A DNA stretch of 64,000 nt from Polyangium fumosum (GTDB lineage: Bacteria; Myxococcota_A; Polyangia; Polyangiales; Polyangiaceae), in the NCBI RefSeq assembly GCF_005144585.1, contig NZ_SSMQ01000021.1:1-64000 (forward strand), given 5' to 3'. A model generated the notes under the pieces. That model ran no database searches. It saw nothing but the letters and a program-made list of their open reading frames with translations, and was not told the origin of the DNA. Shown piece by piece: positions 57,703 through 64,000 of this stretch. The first letter of the stretch is position 1. Each line of letters starts with the position of its first letter. A program made the position numbers and the translations under genes.

Positions 57703-59448
57703 TTATCCCACTTCCAGGCGCGCTTCCACTTTGCCCACGCGCGGCGAGCCCGCGTGGATCGTGATCCCCCCGCGCCCCCGCACGATCCAGCGCACGCGCC
57801 CGCGGCGCGGACCACCACCCGTCCGCGGAAACCCGGGCGAGCTCATCGGATCCACCGCGCCCCAGCCTTCGAGGTGCCCCACCACCGCCTCGTGTTCGCC
57901 CGACACGAGCGTCACGCCCTCGCCGACCGAGATCCGCGCGCGCACCACATCGTTCCAAGGCAAGCTCTTCGCCGACGAGAGCACGAACGTCGGCAGGAAG
58001 CCGAGGTTCTCGACGACGGCCGAGACCTCCCACAGATCCCCTTCGATCCGCGTGGCCCGCACGTCCACGAGCCGCGGCCGCGGCGAGAGCGAGGCGAGGC
58101 GCAGGAAGAAACGCGACTGCCGCTCGCAGAGCTCGCCGAGCCGCTCCGGCGGCGGGTTCCAGATGCCGAAGCGCGGATCATGCCCGCCGATCTCGACCGG
58201 CCCGAGCTGCGGGTGCACGAAGGGCCGCCACGCGCCGATGATTCGCTTCTGGTTGTGCTCGCGATCCCACGCGGCCATGCGAAGCGTGTCCTCCCGCGTG
58301 CGCCGCTCGTAGTTCCAGACGAACGGACGAAGCACCGGCAAGCCGACCTGCTTCCAGAAGTCCCACAACTCGCACACCATCGAGACCGCGCCACGCTGCG
58401 TGTACGCGTAGGCGCTGAGATCGCCGCAGAGAGGTTTGTTGGGTTCGTAGAGGAACTCCTCGAAGCCGCTCACCATGGGGTAACCGGCGAGGTCCTCGGC
58501 CCACTGCCCGAGCATCCGGTAGAGCGTGAGATCCGTGGGATCCATGCGGCTATCGGGCTTCTCCCCCGATGGGCGGATGTACACGCCGCCGAAGCAGTGC
58601 AGGTTCACCCACGCGAAGATGTTCGGGTGCTTCGAGGTGAACGCGACGACCGCGCGCGACTCGGGCTCGCTCGTGGCGTACGCGCCCGCGCCCTTCTGGT
58701 GCGGCTCCGGCGCCCAGCCGTAGGGAAAGTTGCGGTTCATGTCGACCGCGTTGTCCGAGAGATAGTCCGGCGCCGGGATCAAAAAACCGTCCCAGTGCTC
58801 GATCATGCCCTCGGGATAGACCGCGTAAAACGGCCCCGCGTCCTCGACGCGCCGCGGGAGCATGAGGTTTGGATCCTCCGGCGAACCGACGAAATCCCCG
58901 GCCGGATCGAGCCGCCGCATCGAGAGCGCGATCCCGTCGCCGTCGACGTCCCCGATCTTCCAGAACGGCGCGCCCCGGCCGAGCCGATCGTCGCGCGGGT
59001 TCGATCGCACGTAGCCGCCCGTGCAGAGCACGCTCTCCGCGCCGTCCGGGCACATGCGCGGCAGCACGTAAAACACCACGTCCTGCCGCAAGAGCGCCCC
59101 CAGGTGCGCGGGCAGATCGTGCAAGGGTTCAGTCGGACAAACCAGGTTCCGAATCACGTCCTCGGCGATGGCGAGGGCCACGCTCGACCCGGCGAGCTCG
59201 ACCGCGTGCATGTTGCCGTCCACCCACGCCGCGGGCCCGTCGCCGTCCGGATCACGGCCGATCGCGAGCAGCCAGATGTCGCGCCCCTCCGGCGTCTTGC
59301 CGAGGCTCTGGAGCCGCACGATCTCCGGAAACCCTTCCGCCCAGGCCCGCACCTGCCGCGTGAGCTCGTCGTACGTCACGTACCTCGCGCGAAACCCCAC
59401 CGACATCGCTTCGAGCCGCGCCCGCGCCCCGCTCGGGTCCTTCGACAT
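57703..59448 (-). CDS. M14 family zinc carboxypeptidase
   Basis: The 581-aa protein has an M14 metallocarboxypeptidase domain in its first 400 residues: the zinc ligands H-x-x-E in WVDGNMHAVELAGS, a substrate-binding DMNRNFPYGWAPEP with Asn-Arg, the third ligand His in WVNLHCFGG, and the catalytic Glu in SMVCELWDFWK. The C-terminal 130 residues are beta-rich and of unknown role. No signal peptide is evident, so it seems cytoplasmic. The start ATG 59448 is chosen because it precedes the domain directly; upstream codons to 59748 are Ser/Arg-rich. It shares its start region with the divergent kinase gene. Confidence 0.9.
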   Translation of the reverse strand: MSKDPSGARARLEAMSVGFRARYVTYDELTRQVRAWAEGFPEIVRLQSLGKTPEGRDIWLLAIGRDPDGDGPAAWVDGNMHAVELAGSSVALAIAEDVIRNLVCPTEPLHDLPAHLGALLRQDVVFYVLPRMCPDGAESVLCTGGYVRSNPRDDRLGRGAPFWKIGDVDGDGIALSMRRLDPAGDFVGSPEDPNLMLPRRVEDAGPFYAVYPEGMIEHWDGFLIPAPDYLSDNAVDMNRNFPYGWAPEPHQKGAGAYATSEPESRAVVAFTSKHPNIFAWVNLHCFGGVYIRPSGEKPDSRMDPTDLTLYRMLGQWAEDLAGYPMVSGFEEFLYEPNKPLCGDLSAYAYTQRGAVSMVCELWDFWKQVGLPVLRPFVWNYERRTREDTLRMAAWDREHNQKRIIGAWRPFVHPQLGPVEIGGHDPRFGIWNPPPERLGELCERQSRFFLRLASLSPRPRLVDVRATRIEGDLWEVSAVVENLGFLPTFVLSSAKSLPWNDVVRARISVGEGVTLVSGEHEAVVGHLEGWGAVDPMSSPGFPRTGGGPRRGRVRWIVRGRGGITIHAGSPRVGKVEARLEVG

Positions 59449-59575
59449 GTCCGCACCCTCGCAAACGAAAGGCCGCCTCGCAAGCGCACGAAATCCTGCC
59501 CCACGAGAAGAAGATGGTAAAAACGTTGCCCACGCCCGTCGTTCCAGGGAATCATCGAAGGCTAGAGGCACCCCC

Positions 59576-63018
<3,443 letters not shown>

Positions 63019-63022
<4 letters not shown>

Positions 63023-64000
63023 CCGAAGGAGAGCACGTCCTCGACCGGCTTCCGGAGCGACCGCGCCGTCGGCGGATCCGCCTTCGAGAGCCGGAACAGG
63101 AGGATCTCCGCGTGCCCCGCGGGCACGTCGAACACCCGCAAGAACCGCTGCCGCAGCTCGCCGAGCCGATCACGCACCTTGGGCTCGAGCCCCTTGCCTG
63201 CGCCGCGCTCGAGCCGCGCGAACAGATACAGCATCGCCGACCACGGCTGGATCGCGATCCCTCGCGCCGTCGCCTCCAGCCACACGCGCTCGAGCGCCCG
63301 CCCGCCCTCGAAGTACGAGTGCGACGCCGTGCCCGGAAACACCACGAGCCCGACCGCGGACGACGACCCGAGCGCGCGCCGCGCCGACTTCACGAGCGCG
63401 CCGCCGCCGCCCATCTTCGCCGTGAACTCCACGGCCTTCCACGTGGTCGCGAGCCGCACCGCCGCGAGATCGGAGGCCGCCACGTCGAGCGTGAGCACGT
63501 CGAGCCCGTCACGCGTCCGCAGGATCTCCTCCTCGGTCCACCGCAGCTCCGCGCCCATCTCCTCGTTGTGCTTGCGCGACAGGAACATCATCCGATCGGC
63601 CTGCCCGAGGATCTCCCCCACCTCGGCGACCGCCGCCCGATCGGTCGCGAGCAGGAGCTTGCCCCCGCGCGCCTCCGCCGCCTCCACGAGCCCCGCCGCC
63701 GCCCGCTCCGAGAGTGGCGCCCCCGTGCCGAGCTTGCGGTTCGTGCAGCGCGCGCCGAGCACCGCGCAGAGCGGATCCACCGCGTACGACGCGTCGTCCA
63801 CGCGGAACACCACGTCACACGCCGCGAGCGGATCCTTCGCGTCCGGCGCCAGGGCGACCTCGGCCGACAGGCCCATCGCGGGCGCGGCGAGGACCATGTT
63901 CTCCACGGCCGCGCCGAGCGCCACGAAGCTCGCCGCGTGCTGGAAATCGTTCAGCGTCCGCCCGCCGTCCGGCGACACCTTGCACCGCACCCGCCCGCCC
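63019..64000 (-). CDS. ThiF/nitroreductase-type (Rv1355c-like) protein, 3' part
   Basis: The reading frame is open through the right edge of the window, so only the C-terminal 320 or so residues are visible. They look like the nitroreductase-like part of Rv1355c-type proteins, which carry an N-terminal ThiF/E1 domain. Visible features are TNRKLGTGAPLSERAAAGL, ADRMMFLSRKHNEEMGAELRW, TRDGLDVLTLD, and a late IQPWSAMLYLFARLE. Function is unknown; some relatives sit in peptide-modification loci. It converges on the kinase gene with a 4-bp overlap. The family call is tentative because the diagnostic ThiF domain lies outside the window. Confidence 0.65.

Overview
The window is very GC-rich, strongly third-position-GC-biased bacterial chromosome. 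The gene set points to a myxobacterium, most likely of the Polyangium/Sorangium group: class II HMG-CoA reductase, a DUF4157 protein, a Gld-type ABC operon with DUF4340, many lipoproteins of unknown function, a large Ser/Thr kinase and FemAB-like DUF482. This assignment is inferred from gene content, not from a marker comparison. Nothing looks like a phage or plasmid. No rRNA, tRNA or CRISPR was seen.

Layout. 0.1-6.0 kb (minus): M18 aminopeptidase, a membrane protein, a DUF4157/metalloprotease-like protein behind a frame-broken remnant, and a lipoprotein. 6.0-7.4 kb: an intergenic island with a six-unit 43-bp direct-repeat array and a wrecked class A beta-lactamase between two copies of a structured repeat. 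7.4-11.9 kb (plus): DUF482 acyltransferase, OPT transporter, MscS channel. 11.9-20.0 kb (minus): pbpC and its alpha-2-macroglobulin partner, overlapping by 4 bp. 20.3-25.1 kb (plus): a four-gene ABC/GldF/GldG/DUF4340 operon. 25.1-29.7 kb: repeat-rich intergenic DNA around xerD, an N-formylglutamate amidohydrolase and a membrane protein. 29.7-32.3 kb (minus): lipoprotein, PheA-like protein, FmdB-type zinc ribbon. 32.6-37.9 kb: smc, ychF, hotdog thioesterase. 37.8-49.2 kb (minus): a ten-gene run starting with a GbsR/MarR regulator, then polyprenyl-PP synthase, DAHP synthase, HMG-CoA reductase, menG, menF, menD, menA, menC and menE, mostly joined by ATGA or TAG-GTG junctions. 49.5-64 kb: pckG, a phosphatase, a cytochrome c-FTR1 iron permease, a lipoprotein/kynureninase-like/GNAT operon, an M14 carboxypeptidase, a giant kinase and a truncated ThiF/nitroreductase-type gene.

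How the genes work together. The menaquinone operon joins the pathway itself to genes feeding both precursors: DAHP synthase for chorismate, HMG-CoA reductase plus polyprenyl synthase for the side chain. menB and menH are not here; the convergent hotdog protein is a good MenI candidate.

The most striking unexplained signal is a repeat of about 100-190 bp present in seven copies (A-G). Each is a string of up to four hairpins whose arms differ between copies by compensating changes. Five of the seven sit just past a gene's stop codon in the same orientation relative to that gene, and four of them form nested inverted pairs around xerD.
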